Shown here one piece after another: positions 27,312 through 36,595 of a DNA stretch of 64,000 nucleotides. The notes under the pieces are model-generated. The model was given only the letters and a program-made list of their open reading frames with translations, was not told where the DNA came from and did no database searches. This stretch comes from CAVTQY01 sp963736975 (lineage in GTDB: Bacteria; Pseudomonadota; Alphaproteobacteria; Acetobacterales; Acetobacteraceae), in contig CAVTQY010000001.1 of the NCBI GenBank assembly GCA_963736975.1, forward strand, positions 3,162,001 through 3,226,000. The letters are read 5' to 3'. Each line of letters begins with the position of its first letter. Position 1 is the stretch's first letter. The position numbers were made by a program, and so were the translations under genes.

Positions 27312-28733
27312 TTATCGGGCAAGCAATGGGATGCTTATGCGCCGAGTGGGTGCGGCGCTCTCGGTCAGCAGCATGAAGGCACGGGAGAGCGCATCCACTT
27401 GGTCGTCCTTGCGCCCGTAGGGAAAGTCGCGCAATTCCTCGAGTAGAGCGCCGTTCCAATCAGCGCGGACAAGCAACAGATTGCCGGCCTCAACTTGAGC
27501 AGCAACAGGCGTGGCACGCGTCACCTTCGAACCCGTTTCGCGCGAGGCAGTCGCGTGATAACCGGCAAGCTGTCGGATAAAGTCACCGGCCTGGGAACGG
27601 CCGGCTTGGCCGGGATCCTCAGGCAACCCGATCATAACGGCGTGGCCGTCTGCCCTCGCAGCGGCTACAAGTGCGTCCCGAACCGCCCCTGGCGATCCAC
27701 GAAAGCGCACAATGTCCAACACCACCCAGCGCCCATCGCGCTGAACGCCCAGTTTCAATCCCACCGTCCAATCGGGATCATTGCTGCCGCTGTCAGGCGT
27801 GGCCGCTAGGTCCCAGGCACGAACGCAGCGGACCATGGTTTCGGCGGGCGATGGCTCGACGATCTCGATCCGTTCGACTCTGAACAGCGCCCCTTGCATG
27901 GGCCGAGGCGACTGCTGGAACAGCGCCAACCACACACGCTCTCCGGCCGCCACTCGTTTGCGGAGCAAGGCGGATCGATCTTCCCATTCAGGCCAAATCG
28001 GATCGCCGCTTGTCCGCCCGAGCGGGTCGCCCGACTCAGCCAGCGCCGGAATCCGGACGACACGCCACTCCGCCGCGTTATGGGTCAACAGGCGACCCGC
28101 AAGGTCGTCCTCATGCCAGCGCGTCATCGCCAGAATGACCCGCCCGCGCGGTTTCAAACGGGTCGTCAGGTCAGAGCGATACCAATTCCAAAGATTATCC
28201 CGCGCCCTCGTATTATCCACCTCGGCATGAGATTTTATCGGGTCGTCTATGATAGCGAGGTCTGCTCGCCGTCCCGTAATTGGCCCGCGTACGCCCGTAG
28301 CGAAATATTCGCCGCGACGGGTGGTCTGCCACCGCGCGGCTGCCCTATTGTCCCGCGCCAGGCCATACTCCAGCAACCCGCCATGTTCGGTGATCAATGC
28401 CCTGACCTGACGGCCGAAATGTTCTGCGAGGCCAGCGGTGTGCGATGCGGCAATGATCGAACTGCGCGGATGATGGACGAACCACCAAGCCGGAAACAGG
28501 ATAGAGGCATAGGTTGACTTTGCTGAGCCAGGCGGCATTAGCACCATGAGCCGGTCGGTCTCCCCGCGACTGATCCCTTCAAGCTCAGAGATCAAGACGC
28601 GATGGTGCGAAGCCGGCACTTGCTCGACAGCGCCGAGGGCGTGAACAGCCCAATCATAAAGACTGCCTAGAACCCCGTTGCCATCGTGCGTCAGCCCGGA
28701 CAAACTTCCGGAACCATTCGCAGGGTCGAGCAT
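27312..28733 (-). CDS. Terminase large subunit
   Basis: 473 residues. Walker A-like MPPGSAKSTYASILF near residue 66 and Walker B LAIIDDPIKSH near 160 form the packaging ATPase; TRWHEDDLAGRLL is the coupling motif. The C-terminal nuclease shows CVRAWDLAATP (first Asp) and FPYGRKDDQVDALSRA (last acidic pair). Length and motif order are normal. No small subunit gene is visible upstream, which is unusual for a self-sufficient phage. Confidence 0.9.
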   Translation of the reverse strand: MLDPANGSGSLSGLTHDGNGVLGSLYDWAVHALGAVEQVPASHHRVLISELEGISRGETDRLMVLMPPGSAKSTYASILFPAWWFVHHPRSSIIAASHTAGLAEHFGRQVRALITEHGGLLEYGLARDNRAAARWQTTRRGEYFATGVRGPITGRRADLAIIDDPIKSHAEVDNTRARDNLWNWYRSDLTTRLKPRGRVILAMTRWHEDDLAGRLLTHNAAEWRVVRIPALAESGDPLGRTSGDPIWPEWEDRSALLRKRVAAGERVWLALFQQSPRPMQGALFRVERIEIVEPSPAETMVRCVRAWDLAATPDSGSNDPDWTVGLKLGVQRDGRWVVLDIVRFRGSPGAVRDALVAAARADGHAVMIGLPEDPGQAGRSQAGDFIRQLAGYHATASRETGSKVTRATPVAAQVEAGNLLLVRADWNGALLEELRDFPYGRKDDQVDALSRAFMLLTESAAPTRRISIPLLAR

Positions 28734-29166
28734 GTCGCCGATGGCTCTTCATGAAGACGTGCGGGAGTGGCGCTGGAGCACCTTCGCTGTCTCGCCGCGC
28801 CGCAGCGGAGAGAAGGCCCCTACATTACCGCTAAATCCAAGATCACTCCCACAGTCCGGGAGGATTTTGTTGGTCGATCAACCGATCTGGCGTGCTGGGC
28901 ACACCTCGTCATCATGCCCATTCATATAGCCGATGTTGGGGTGATTGGGCAAGGCTTTTTTTCCTACCGACGGAAGTTTTTCGGTTGAGCCGGCCCGTCG
29001 CCCTCACGATGAAGGTCCCCTGATGGTTTCCAGTCGATTTGACGCTGTACTGACGATTCTGATGTCGGTACTGACGATCGGCCACCTTTCCGGGTTAACG
29101 ATCCATCGGGCACACTCCTGTCCGCAAGCCATTCGCGGCAACGCTACAAAAAAGAGAGAGACATCA
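28734..29166. other. 433-base stretch between terminase and receiver-like gene, no gene assigned
   Basis: Small frames occur on both strands. One on the plus strand (VALEHLRCLAAPQRREGPYI, TAKSKITPTVREDF) has a protein-like look but no family match and no clear ribosome site. The stretch contains the divergent start regions of terminase and of the gene at 29167. A T7 run at about 28955-28961 has no stable stem before it. Confidence 0.4.
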
Positions 29167-29643
29167 ATGGGCATCTTCGGCGAAGAACTGACGCGATCCA
29201 TCGATCGGCACCCGCTCGCAACCTCTGTCGCCGCGGACCGTGCGCCAGTCGTTCTGGTCGTGGAAGACGGAACTTACCTCTCAGCCGCGATCTCCGAGAT
29301 CTGCCATTTCCTTTCGGTCAAGGTGAAGCATCTCTCGAGTGAGGGGGATCTTATCCCGATGCTGGTGGATCTACGCCCAATGGCCGTCATGGCGGCTCTC
29401 GATGCCATGGGTCAGGACGGATGTCATGTCATGAAGACAGTGGCGCACTACGATCCCAGCTTACCGATTCTGCTGCTTACAGGAGGTGATCATGCGCTGA
29501 CGGGCGCCGCCGACGCTGTCGAGGAAGTTTGGGGTCTCACCCGCGTCACGAAGCACGCGGATATACCCTCGGCAGCCGAGCTCGTCGAATTTTTGTTCCA
29601 TGCCGGACAAGAAAGCCACTGTCTGGGGTTGATGCCGATCTGA
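29167..29643 (+). CDS. Receiver-like protein without the usual phospho-acceptor
   Basis: 158 residues from ATG 29167, behind AAAGAGAGAG. After a 25-residue leader, APVVLVVEDGTYLSAAISEI gives the acidic pair and first helix of a response-regulator receiver. SLPILLLTGGDH holds the conserved Thr and LTRVTKHADIPSAAELVEFL the conserved Lys. The strand that should carry the phospho-acceptor Asp reads MAVMAALDAMGQDG; aligned from DG, the acceptor position is Ala. It may therefore act without phosphorylation. No output domain is present. Neighbours are dnaQ (convergent) and the phage terminase. Confidence 0.6.
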   Translation: MGIFGEELTRSIDRHPLATSVAADRAPVVLVVEDGTYLSAAISEICHFLSVKVKHLSSEGDLIPMLVDLRPMAVMAALDAMGQDGCHVMKTVAHYDPSLPILLLTGGDHALTGAADAVEEVWGLTRVTKHADIPSAAELVEFLFHAGQESHCLGLMPI

Positions 29644-29659
29644 TCGCGTCCTGTTCAGA

Positions 29660-30337
29660 TCACGGTGAAAGCCAGACAGGTTCAGCGATGCGCGACAGCA
29701 ACGCCGCATGCGCCGCCAGTTCGGCCTCGGTCGGAACAATCAGCTGCGGAACTCGCACGCCATCATCGGCGTAGCTCATGATGGTGAACTCGGTTTTTTG
29801 GGTCCGGAGCAGCAGGCCTCGTTGACGTCCCCCAGTCAACTCAACATAGACCTCGGCGAGCAGCCGACAATCAAGCAGCGCGTTATGCTTTGTCCGAGCC
29901 GAAAGATCGATCGAGAAACGACGGCACAGCGCATCCAGGCTGTTGGGTAGTCCTGGAAACTTTGTTTTTGCAAGATGGAGCGTATCGATCATGCGGGAGA
30001 ACTCGAGGTGAGGCATCCCCAACGCAGCAAGCTCGGCATTCAAGAACGCAAAATCGAACGGGGCATTGTGCGCGATCAGGGGCCCATCGCTCAGGAATCC
30101 CAGCAAATCCGAAGCGACTGCGGCAAATGGTGGTTTGCCGGTAAGATGGACTCTGGTGAGTCCGTGGATACGAGTCGCCTCGTCAGGAATATCCCTCTCC
30201 GGATCAATCAACGCGTGAAAATATGACCCCGTCGGCAGATCATTTACCAGCTCGATGGCCGCCACCTCGATGATTCGATGCCCGAGGTCGGGCTCCAACC
30301 CTGTTGTTTCCGTGTCGAACAACACGCTTCGGGTCAT
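29660..30337 (-). CDS. dnaQ: DNA polymerase III epsilon subunit, 3'-5' proofreading exonuclease
   Basis: 225 residues. The DnaQ exonuclease motifs are in order: ExoI FDTETTGLEP (Asp and Glu), ExoII HNAPFDFAFLNAEL, and ExoIII TKHNALLDCRLLAEVYVEL, with the catalytic His and Asp. It removes mismatched bases from the growing strand during replication. It starts inside the 3' end of coaE, with 98 bases of overlap in another frame. The aroE-coaE-dnaQ order is common in alphaproteobacteria. Confidence 0.92.
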   Translation of the reverse strand: MTRSVLFDTETTGLEPDLGHRIIEVAAIELVNDLPTGSYFHALIDPERDIPDEATRIHGLTRVHLTGKPPFAAVASDLLGFLSDGPLIAHNAPFDFAFLNAELAALGMPHLEFSRMIDTLHLAKTKFPGLPNSLDALCRRFSIDLSARTKHNALLDCRLLAEVYVELTGGRQRGLLLRTQKTEFTIMSYADDGVRVPQLIVPTEAELAAHAALLSRIAEPVWLSP

Positions 30338-30920
30338 TCCGGAGCTCCGCGATCAATCTGGCGAGTGAGCGAAATGCATGATGGCGCGACAGGCCTGTGC
30401 GTATCACGCGGTCCGCGTGCCGTCGCTTTTCAGAATCCGGCATTTGGCGCATGATCAACGCGGTTATCTCAGCCGGCGTCATACGTCGCCGTGAGCGCAC
30501 GCGATGCTCCTGAACGGCGCGCGGTGCCGAGACCACGACAACATAATTCACACGACGATCGCCACCGGTCTCCAGCAGGAGAGGGACGTCGAGCACAACA
30601 ACGGATTCCGACGCTCGCTGCGCTCGCGCTAGGAAAGCTTGCTCCTCCTGACGAACCATCGGATGAAGGATACGCTCCAGCCGGTGCAGTGCCCCGGGAT
30701 CGCTGGCCACGGCCTGCCGCAACGCAGTTCGATCCACTACGCCCGCCTGCACAACCCCAGGGAACTCCAGTTCGATCCGGCGGACCGCGCGCCCGCCGCG
30801 CCCCTGCAACCGATGAACCACCGCATCAGCGTCGAAGACCGGGATTCCGGCTCGTCGGAATACCGTCGCGGCGGTGGACTTCCCCATTCCAATCCCGCCG
30901 GTTAGGCCAATCACCTTCAT
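30240..30920 (-). CDS. coaE: Dephospho-CoA kinase
   Basis: 226 residues. VIGLTGGIGMGKSTAATVFR carries the P-loop GGIGMGKST; PVFDADAVVHRL and VVVLDVPLLLETGGD are the substrate lid and LLxE motifs. The enzyme phosphorylates the 3'-OH of dephospho-CoA, last step of CoA synthesis. The last 33 residues (after LIAELR) are basic, unlike the family, and overlap dnaQ; most relatives would end near LIAELR. ATGA overlap with aroE upstream. Confidence 0.9.
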   Translation of the reverse strand: MKVIGLTGGIGMGKSTAATVFRRAGIPVFDADAVVHRLQGRGGRAVRRIELEFPGVVQAGVVDRTALRQAVASDPGALHRLERILHPMVRQEEQAFLARAQRASESVVVLDVPLLLETGGDRRVNYVVVVSAPRAVQEHRVRSRRRMTPAEITALIMRQMPDSEKRRHADRVIRTGLSRHHAFRSLARLIAELRNDPKRVVRHGNNRVGARPRASNHRGGGHRAGK

Positions 30921-31756
30921 GCCGGAATCAGATCAGCCGCGACAAGTCGCCGGAGCTCCTCGTCCACTACCGGGTCAACACCGAACCACGCGGCGAAACC
31001 CGGGCGCGCCTGATGAAGCAACATCCCTAACCCGTCCACCGTCCGAAAGCCATGTTGCCGGGCCGCTCGCAACAACGGAGTCTCCATCGGTACATACACG
31101 ATATCCGCGACCACCAGTCCGGGTTTAGCGTTACTGAAATCAAACTCCAGACGCCCCTGACCGGCCATACCTAAAGGAGTCGTGTTAATCAGCACTGCGT
31201 GCTCGGAAACAGCCGACGCACGGTCGGCCCAATCCACCAGCCTTACCTCAGGTAAATCGCGAGCTATCTCGTCTCCACGCACTCTCGACCGATTGCAAAC
31301 CGTGACAGCGACGCCATGCTGCAGCAGTACTGCCGCGACTGCTCGCGCCGATCCACCGGCTCCCAACAGCAGGGCAGGGCCGCTGGCCGGGTCAACATTG
31401 TGGTCCCGCAGGTTGGCAACAAACCCAAATCCATCCGTGTTCATCCCGGCGATCTCGCCGTCGTGGAAAACAAGAGTGTTCACCGCTCTGGACCGCCGAG
31501 CGACATCGTCCACTCGGTCGCAGAGCTCAAAGGCGGCCAGTTTGTGCGGAAATGTGACATTCACCCCGGCAAAACCACTATGTTTCAACGCAGGAATAAC
31601 CCGAGCGAAGTCCTCTGGTCGGATCGGCAAGGGAATATAGGTGCCATCAACCCCATACCTTTGCAGCCAGAGGCCATGAATGTATGGCGAACGGGAGTGG
31701 GCTACCGGCCAGCCGGCGATCCCTGCAACACGCGCTGCTCCGGAGAAAATCGGCAT
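30917..31756 (-). CDS. aroE: Shikimate dehydrogenase
   Basis: 279 residues from ATG 31756; the frame continues upstream into prfB but the family begins at PIFSGAARVAGIAGWPVAHS. Shikimate site: AHSRSPYIH and NVTFPHK (catalytic Lys, with Asp in MNTDGFGF). NADP site: LLLGAGGSARAVAAVLLQHG, then VCNRSRVRG. C-terminal GLGMLLHQARPGF is typical. It reduces 3-dehydroshikimate in aromatic amino acid synthesis. It lies 44 bases downstream of prfB. Confidence 0.93.
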   Translation of the reverse strand: MPIFSGAARVAGIAGWPVAHSRSPYIHGLWLQRYGVDGTYIPLPIRPEDFARVIPALKHSGFAGVNVTFPHKLAAFELCDRVDDVARRSRAVNTLVFHDGEIAGMNTDGFGFVANLRDHNVDPASGPALLLGAGGSARAVAAVLLQHGVAVTVCNRSRVRGDEIARDLPEVRLVDWADRASAVSEHAVLINTTPLGMAGQGRLEFDFSNAKPGLVVADIVYVPMETPLLRAARQHGFRTVDGLGMLLHQARPGFAAWFGVDPVVDEELRRLVAADLIPA

Positions 31757-31799
31757 AGTCACAGCATTCCGCACCGAATGCCAAAGATCAACTCTACTT

Positions 31800-32931
31800 T
31801 TAGCGGGCTTGTGCGCTTGCTTCGCTGCGGGTCGCGCCAACACGCCCCGCCAGCGCCCTCGCCATGAACGCGTCCAGGTCGCCGTCCAGCACCGCCTCCG
31901 GGTTCCCCTTTTCCACCCCGGTTCGCAGATCCTTCACAAGCTGATAGGGCGCCAGCACATAGCTTCGGATCTGATGTCCCCAGCCGATATCCGTCTTGGC
32001 ATTCTCCTGCGCGGCGACCACCGCCTCACGTCGTTGCAGCTCTGCTTCATAAAGCCGCGCTCTTAGCATCGCCATCGCCGTCGCCCGATTCCGATGCTGG
32101 CTCCTGTCGGTCTGGCATGCCACCACGATCCCGCTTGGCATATGGGTGATTCGAATGGCGCTCTCAGTCTTGTTCACGTGCTGCCCACCGGCACCAGACG
32201 CCCGAAATGTGTCCACCTTCAGATCACTTTCGTTAATTTCGATATCAATGCTGTCATCGACAACAGGATAGACCCAGACGCTTGCAAAGCTGGTCTGCCG
32301 GCGTGCTGCCGCATCGAACGGGCTGATCCGCACCAGCCGATGAACCCCCGCCTCGGTCTTAAGCCATCCATATGCATTCGGCCCGCTAACCATAAGCGTA
32401 GCTGATTTGACTCCGGCCTGCTCGCCCTCGCTCTCCTCCAGAAGCTGAACTTTATAGCCGTGCTGCTCCGCCCAGCGTGTGTACATCCGGATCAACATCT
32501 CGGCCCAGTCCTGCGCCTCTGTGCCGCCAGCACCAGCATTGACTTCCAGATAACAGTCGTTCGCGTCGGCCTCGCCGGAGAGCAAGCTTTCGATCTCTCG
32601 CCGGCTGGCTTCTTCCGCCAACGCTCGCAGGTTGGTGATTCCTTCGGCCACCATCGCCTCATCACCGTCTGCTTCTGCCAGTGCGATCAGTTCCACCGCG
32701 TCGCGAACCTCGGTCTCCAGCTTGCGCACGGCCTCCATTTGCGAAGCGAGTTGATTCCGCTCACGCATGACCTTTTGAGCAAGGGCCGGACTACTCCAGA
32801 GTTCCGGATCCGCGGATCGCGCGTTCAACTCAGCGAGCCGGGCTTCCGCGGCATCCCAGTCAAAGATGCCTCCTCAGCAGTGCGACCGACTGCCTGATCT
32901 GCTCGTTCAACGCGTCAGCTTCAGTGGACAT
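31800..32931 (-). CDS. prfB: Peptide chain release factor 2, made by programmed +1 frameshift
   Basis: The first frame from ATG 32931 gives 23 residues, [23 protein letters not shown], and then CTT TGA C. Skipping the T at 32862 continues [20 protein letters not shown] into the main body, 376 residues in total. The GGQ motif ([19 protein letters not shown]) catalyses peptide release. It recognises UGA and UAA; the usual anticodon-like tripeptide region is in [20 protein letters not shown]. The in-frame UGA makes the protein control its own level. Not a pseudogene. Confidence 0.93.
32859..32874 (-). promoter_or_regulatory. RF2 programmed +1 frameshift site with internal Shine-Dalgarno
   Basis: Minus-strand sequence AGGAGG CAT CTT TGA C. 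The AGGAGG lies three bases before the CTT slippery codon, the same spacing as in the E. coli prfB site, and the UGA followed by C is a weak stop. Low RF2 favours the shift. Confidence 0.9.
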
Positions 32932-32953
32932 TCCGTAATTTCCAGGGCAGCCG

Positions 32954-35521
32954 TCAGTATAGACCGCCGAGCGAACTGTCCACGCCACCGACGCTGCTCG
33001 GATTGCCGGGGGCTCCCGCGGACGCATCCTGCGCCGCCTGGCTATCCGTCGTATTCGCCACTTCCCCAGCACCAAGCGGACCCGAAGCTCCGGGAATCTG
33101 TCCCGGCTTGAAAGCATCCACCACCGTGCCCGTTCCGGTTGACCAAGATGCCATTGTGACTCCCGAAGGCTGTGGGAAACTCAACAGCCGGCAATTCTTG
33201 AGCGCTGCCGCCATATAGTCATGCCAGATCGGTGCCGCGACTGCTGCGCCCGTCTCGTTGTCGCCGAGGCTCGCTGGATTGTCGAACCCTACCCAGACGA
33301 CAGTCACCAGATCCGGGCTAAAGCCGGCGAACCACGCATCGGTAAAATTTTGCGTCGTCCCGGTCTTCCCCGCAATCGGCCGATGCAGGCCTGCACCAGC
33401 CGGGACCCCCGTACCTCGCTGCACAACGCCCTGCATCATGGTAACGAGCTGGAATACGCTTTGCGGATCGCTGAGTTGCTGGCGCTGGTCGTTCAACGCG
33501 GGGGGCGTGTCCAGCGCGTCACAGACGCATTCCGAACCGCCCGGACGCCAAACGACATGGCCCTCTCGATCCTGTACGCTATCGATCAGGGTAGGTATCA
33601 CCTGTCGCCCGCCTTCATCTAGGCTGGCATATGCACCAGCCTCACGCAGCACCGTGGTGTCGACTGCGCCCAGCGCTGCAGGCAGAACTTTCGGCATGTT
33701 ATTCGACATCCCGAAAGACTCTGCCGTCTGCACCACCGCGTTCATTCCCACACGCTGCGCGACACGAAGCGTCACTAAGTTCAACGACTGCTCGAGCGCG
33801 ACTCGCAGCGGTGTCGGTCCACCAAAATTATTCTCGTAGTTATGCGGCCGCCACACTCCCGCTGCACCCTGATACACCACCACCGGGGCATCCAGGAACC
33901 GTTCGCTCGGGGAAATGCCCTTCTCCAAGGCGGTCAAATAAACCATTGGCTTGAAACTGCTGCCCGGCTGTCGTTGCGCCTGGGTTGCCCGATTGAACTG
34001 GCTTGCGTCGAAGCTCCAACCCCCCACCATGGCTAGCACGCGCCCGGTTGTCGGATCGAGCGATACAAGCGCCCCTTGTACCTTCGGCACTTGGCGTAAA
34101 GTCGCCTGCTGAGGCTCGCCGGCCTCTCCGGGCTGCACCAGAACAACATCGCCGGGCCGGACCATCTCGGCTAAGTTCCGATACACAGCCGCAGGTTTTC
34201 CGTCAGCCGTCATCGGGTGATGCCATGTATCACCGCCGAGACGCAGCACGCCCGTATGTTGGATGGGAGGTGAGCTTCCGCTCGCAGAGTCCAACCAACC
34301 GATGCGAGCCTCGGTTCGAGATACCGCCAGGACCGCCGCAAGGCGCCAATCCTGCAGCATCCCATCAGGCGGACTTATCGCAGCGAGCTGGGTTGCCCAC
34401 CGCGAGCGATCTGCAACGTCGATATGACCGACCGCACCCCGCCAGCCGCCCATCTTGCGGTCGTAATCCATTAGGCCCCGACGAACAGCCACCTCGGCTT
34501 CACTTTGTAACGTTGTATCCAGGCTGGTACGAATGGTTAGCCCGCCTTGCATAGTCATATCGCTGCCGAACTGCGCAACGAGTTCCCGCTGCACCTCGCT
34601 CGCAAACCAGTTGGCCCCCGGGATAGGCGCCCCCGGCTGAAACCCCACTGGGACGAGCGGCTCAGCTTTTGCCGCGGCGGCCTGCGCAGCGGTGATCGCA
34701 TGATCATCCGCCATCCGGTCCAGAACCCAGTCCCGCCGAGCCTTGGCTGCGGCGGGAAATCGAAACGGATTGTAGTTGGACGGCGCCTTAGGCAGAGAGG
34801 CCAGCAGGGCATCCTGCGCTAAAGTCAGTTGATCAAGTGGCCTGTTGAAGTAAGCCTGCGCGGCGGCCGCGACACCATATGATTGTTGCCCCAGATAGAT
34901 CTCGTTGAGATAAATCTCCAGAATCCGTTGCTTGCTGAGCACCTGCTCGATCCGAAGTGCGAGAACTGCTTCCTCGATCTTGTGGATCAGATCCATGCGG
35001 CCGCTCAACAGCATGTTCTTCGCGACCTGCTCAGTGATCGTTGACGCGCCAAGCGGCCGACGACCATTTCCTACATGCATGAGATCGTAAATCCCGGCTC
35101 GCGCGATTGCGAACGGGTCGATACCAGGATAACGCCAGAAATTCTGGTCCTCTGCCGAAATAAACGCTGCCTTCAGCAGATCCGGAATGGCGGAGTACGG
35201 TACCACGATGCGTCGCTGGGAGGCCAGGTCGGCAATCAACCGCCCGTTCCCGGCGTAGATACGGCTCATGGTAGGCGGCTGGTAACCGCGCAACCCCTCG
35301 ACACTCGGTAAGTCGCGGCTCAGTCGCTCCCATGCGAGCCATCCGCCGACACCCGCCACGGCGACGGCCGCGGCGAGCACCCCAAGCGCGCCGCCCGCGA
35401 GTCCGCGCAACCAGCGACGCCGCGGGCGTCGAGGCGGCACAGGGCTAGGGGACCGCCGAGGTGCTCGAGGCGGCGTCAAGGGCTGTCGTGCAATGAGAGG
35501 TCCTGGCATGGCGGCACCCAT
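32954..35521 (-). CDS. mrcA: Penicillin-binding protein 1A-type, bifunctional transglycosylase/transpeptidase
   Basis: 855 residues. After a proline-rich basic N-terminus, residues about 38-65 form one membrane anchor (LAGGALGVLAAAVAVAGVGG). Transglycosylase: FISAEDQNFWRYPGIDPFAI (catalytic Glu), GASTITEQVAKNMLL. Transpeptidase: QRQPGSSFKPMVYLTALEKG (Ser-x-x-Lys), LEQSLNL, and AGKTGTTQNFTDAWFAGFSP (KTG). It polymerises and cross-links peptidoglycan. The Gly/Ser/Ala-rich tail after about 790 is unconserved. It is 22 bases upstream of prfB and on the same strand. Confidence 0.92.
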   Translation of the reverse strand: MGAAMPGPLIARQPLTPPRAPRRSPSPVPPRRPRRRWLRGLAGGALGVLAAAVAVAGVGGWLAWERLSRDLPSVEGLRGYQPPTMSRIYAGNGRLIADLASQRRIVVPYSAIPDLLKAAFISAEDQNFWRYPGIDPFAIARAGIYDLMHVGNGRRPLGASTITEQVAKNMLLSGRMDLIHKIEEAVLALRIEQVLSKQRILEIYLNEIYLGQQSYGVAAAAQAYFNRPLDQLTLAQDALLASLPKAPSNYNPFRFPAAAKARRDWVLDRMADDHAITAAQAAAAKAEPLVPVGFQPGAPIPGANWFASEVQRELVAQFGSDMTMQGGLTIRTSLDTTLQSEAEVAVRRGLMDYDRKMGGWRGAVGHIDVADRSRWATQLAAISPPDGMLQDWRLAAVLAVSRTEARIGWLDSASGSSPPIQHTGVLRLGGDTWHHPMTADGKPAAVYRNLAEMVRPGDVVLVQPGEAGEPQQATLRQVPKVQGALVSLDPTTGRVLAMVGGWSFDASQFNRATQAQRQPGSSFKPMVYLTALEKGISPSERFLDAPVVVYQGAAGVWRPHNYENNFGGPTPLRVALEQSLNLVTLRVAQRVGMNAVVQTAESFGMSNNMPKVLPAALGAVDTTVLREAGAYASLDEGGRQVIPTLIDSVQDREGHVVWRPGGSECVCDALDTPPALNDQRQQLSDPQSVFQLVTMMQGVVQRGTGVPAGAGLHRPIAGKTGTTQNFTDAWFAGFSPDLVTVVWVGFDNPASLGDNETGAAVAAPIWHDYMAAALKNCRLLSFPQPSGVTMASWSTGTGTVVDAFKPGQIPGASGPLGAGEVANTTDSQAAQDASAGAPGNPSSVGGVDSSLGGLY

Positions 35522-35594
35522 ATGGGCCCTCTGCCGGGTCGCAACCAGCAGGTCAGCCGCGCCCTCGGTCGTGATCGCCGCTTGGGCACGTCAG

Positions 35595-36464
35595 TCAGCC
35601 CGCGACAGTCTTCGTCGCGACGGTCGCAAAATAGGCATCTACCGCCCCGCTCATTGCTGCGGCAACCCGCGCGCGATGCGCCGGTTGCCTCAGGAAAGCT
35701 TCGTCCTGCGGGTTCGACATGAACCCCATTTCCACGAGTACACTCGGAATCTCAGCCGATTGCAGCACCACGAACCCGGCATGCCGATCCGGATTTGGCA
35801 GCATCCGCACATCCTGCTCGAGGCTGTCCACCATCTGCCGCGCCAACCGGGCTGAGCCGATGCGCGTCTCTCGTCGGACCAAACTGGCAAGAATGCGTGC
35901 CACATCCGGCGAAAGAGCCTTGTAGGCGGGCCCCAGAAATCGGTCGGCACTGTTCTCGCGCGCGGCCAACTCCGCACTTTGCATATCCGACGCAGAGTTC
36001 GCCAGCGTGTACACGCTGGCGCCCCGAATGTCGTGCTGCGGCAGGGCGTCGGCATGCATCGAAACGAACAGGGCTGCCCCTTGGCGCTGTGCAATCTCCA
36101 CCCGCTGCTCCAAGGGGATGAACACGTCCGTTGCCCGCGTGACGGCCACGCGATAGTGCCCTCGCGTCTCCAGCAGGCGCTTCAATTCCAGCGCGGCCGT
36201 CAAAGAGATGTGCTTCTCAAAGGTGCCGGACACGCCGATTGCTCCCGGGTCCTTTCCGCCATGTCCTGGATCCAGCATGACGAGTGGGGCGTGGCGCAGG
36301 TCCGGCATCACGGCGGCATGGCGGGGGCCCTTAGATTTACGCTCTGCCGCAGCCATTGCCCGTCCCCAGCGGCCTGGCACCAGAAAGGTGCCGAACACAC
36401 CGATGGCGGTTCCGACGTGCCCAAGTAAGAGGCGTCGGCTCCACAGGTACATCCATACCCTCAT
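35595..36464 (-). CDS. N-acetylmuramoyl-L-alanine amidase (AmiC type)
   Basis: 289 residues. The N-terminus SRRLLLGHVGTAIGVFGTFL has a twin-arginine-like pair ahead of a hydrophobic stretch, so Tat export is possible. The Amidase_3 domain starts at LVMLDPGHGGKDPGAIGVSG (zinc His), with GTFEKHISLTAALEL (Glu), LFVSMHADALP (His) and IPSVLVEMGFMSNPQDEAFL (catalytic Glu). It cuts peptide from glycan to separate daughter cells. It precedes the PBP gene in the same direction by 74 bases, so both wall enzymes are probably co-transcribed. Confidence 0.9.
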   Translation of the reverse strand: MRVWMYLWSRRLLLGHVGTAIGVFGTFLVPGRWGRAMAAAERKSKGPRHAAVMPDLRHAPLVMLDPGHGGKDPGAIGVSGTFEKHISLTAALELKRLLETRGHYRVAVTRATDVFIPLEQRVEIAQRQGAALFVSMHADALPQHDIRGASVYTLANSASDMQSAELAARENSADRFLGPAYKALSPDVARILASLVRRETRIGSARLARQMVDSLEQDVRMLPNPDRHAGFVVLQSAEIPSVLVEMGFMSNPQDEAFLRQPAHRARVAAAMSGAVDAYFATVATKTVAG

Positions 36465-36595
36465 CCTTAATCTAAAATCTAGGGATTCGCAGCTTACATA
36501 TTGAATAGGGGCCCATTAACTGAGCTGCGGCGCCGGCCTCGCCTATCGGGCCTTCACGTGCCATCCTGTCCCCTCGATCGGAGGACAATCGCCAA

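Noticed and set aside
3586..28733. Identity with the RcGTA gene transfer agent
   Set aside because: RcGTA has a non-contractile tail; here sheath, gp25, baseplate J and spike genes show a contractile tail.
28945..28975. Terminator at the T-run before the receiver-like gene
   Set aside because: A run of seven T is present but no GC-rich stem precedes it.
32860..32931. prfB as a pseudogene because of the in-frame TGA
   Set aside because: The stop is part of the known RF2 programmed frameshift signal with internal AGGAGG.
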